Shown one piece after another: positions 63,732-64,000 of a stretch of DNA of 64,000 nt (the first letter of the stretch is position 1; the number at the start of each line of letters is the position of its first letter). This stretch comes from Brucella cytisi (GTDB lineage: Bacteria; Pseudomonadota; Alphaproteobacteria; Rhizobiales; Rhizobiaceae). Location: positions 1 through 64,000 of the forward strand of contig JAAVLQ010000002.1 in the NCBI GenBank assembly GCA_012103075.1. Direction: 5' to 3'. The notes beneath the pieces are model-generated. The model ran no database searches and was not told the origin of the DNA. It worked only from the letters and a program-made list of their open reading frames with translations. Made by a program: the position numbers and the translations under genes.

Positions 63732-64000
63732 ATGCAAAAATCCGACGTGCAGCTTTTCATAGGCGGTGAATGGCGCAAGACCGCCAATACGCTTCCCATC
63801 ATCAATCCCGCGGACGAGACTGAAATCGGGCAGGTTGCGGTTGCGGAACGCGAGGATCTGGAGGCGGCTCTTCAGGCGGCGTGGAACGGTTATCAGGTCT
63901 GGCGCAACACGGCGCCTGCGGCCCGTGCTGCCATCATAATGAAGGCGTCGGCGTTGATGCGCGAACGGCAGGAAGAGATCGCACGTGCGATCACGCTGGA
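63732..64000 (+). CDS. Aldehyde dehydrogenase, N-terminal part (cut by window end)
   Basis: The first 89 codons of an NAD(P)-dependent aldehyde dehydrogenase are visible (QLFIGGEWRKTANTLPIINP, then the AALQAAWNGYQVWRN stretch). The catalytic Cys lies beyond the window. Nearby 3-hydroxyanthranilate cleavage would yield semialdehydes such as 2-aminomuconate semialdehyde, so it could act there. That is inference from position only. Confidence 0.85.
   Translation, partial: MQKSDVQLFIGGEWRKTANTLPIINPADETEIGQVAVAEREDLEAALQAAWNGYQVWRNTAPAARAAIIMKASALMRERQEEIARAITL

Overview
The window reads as the start of a repABC-type secondary replicon (chromosome II or chromid) of an alphaproteobacterium in the Brucella/Ochrobactrum group. 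The reasons are a repA-repB-repC operon beginning at base 1, a GC-rich coding style, rhizobial-type palindromic repeats, and a cargo made almost entirely of ABC/TRAP uptake systems with matching catabolic enzymes. The genus is inferred from this gene content; no marker gene was compared.

Layout. 1-3.7 kb: repABC with an antisense RNA between repB and repC. 4.3-6.1 kb: cobinamide amidohydrolase (cbiZ) convergent with an MFS carrier. 6.4-10 kb: a PhoX phosphatase behind a Pho box, then a phytase-like esterase. 10.1-18.3 kb: ribokinase facing a six-gene nucleoside uptake and cleavage operon. 18.4-26.3 kb: IclR regulator and a divergent operon for a polyamine/opine-type ABC importer plus a three-subunit amine (opine/hydroxyproline-type) dehydrogenase. 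26.5-34 kb: a DUF922 protein, then a TRAP importer with 3-dehydroshikimate dehydratase, a TetR regulator and shikimate dehydrogenase, which together feed protocatechuate. 34-42.9 kb: a GntR remnant, repeats and an exopolysaccharide-type locus (UDP-xylose synthase, GalE, processive GT2, UDP-glucose dehydrogenase, DUF995 and a GH26-like hydrolase). 43-50 kb: AraC regulator, GFA protein, gamma-glutamyltransferase, peptidase T, dipeptide-binding protein. 50-64 kb: an N-heteroaromatic/aromatic amine catabolic island. It holds LysR, a DapA-like aldolase, 3-hydroxyanthranilate dioxygenase, a LIV-type ABC importer, an aspartate-dehydrogenase-like protein, a second LIV-type binding protein, a second LysR, and a triad of FAD monooxygenase, cofactor-free Hod-type 2,4-dioxygenase and alpha/beta hydrolase, followed by an aldehyde dehydrogenase cut by the window end.

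The most interesting system is the last one. The triad has the composition of known 4-quinolone (3-hydroxy-4-oxoquinaldine or PQS) ring-opening pathways and sits next to a perfect LysR-type operator.

A general warning: about 37 of roughly 57 protein genes carry one or more single-base frameshifts, many at homopolymers, while their translated sequence continues well conserved in the next frame. This is best explained by sequencing or consensus errors, not decay, so coordinates for such genes span the whole reconstructed gene. No tRNA, rRNA, CRISPR array, prophage or intact insertion sequence was seen.
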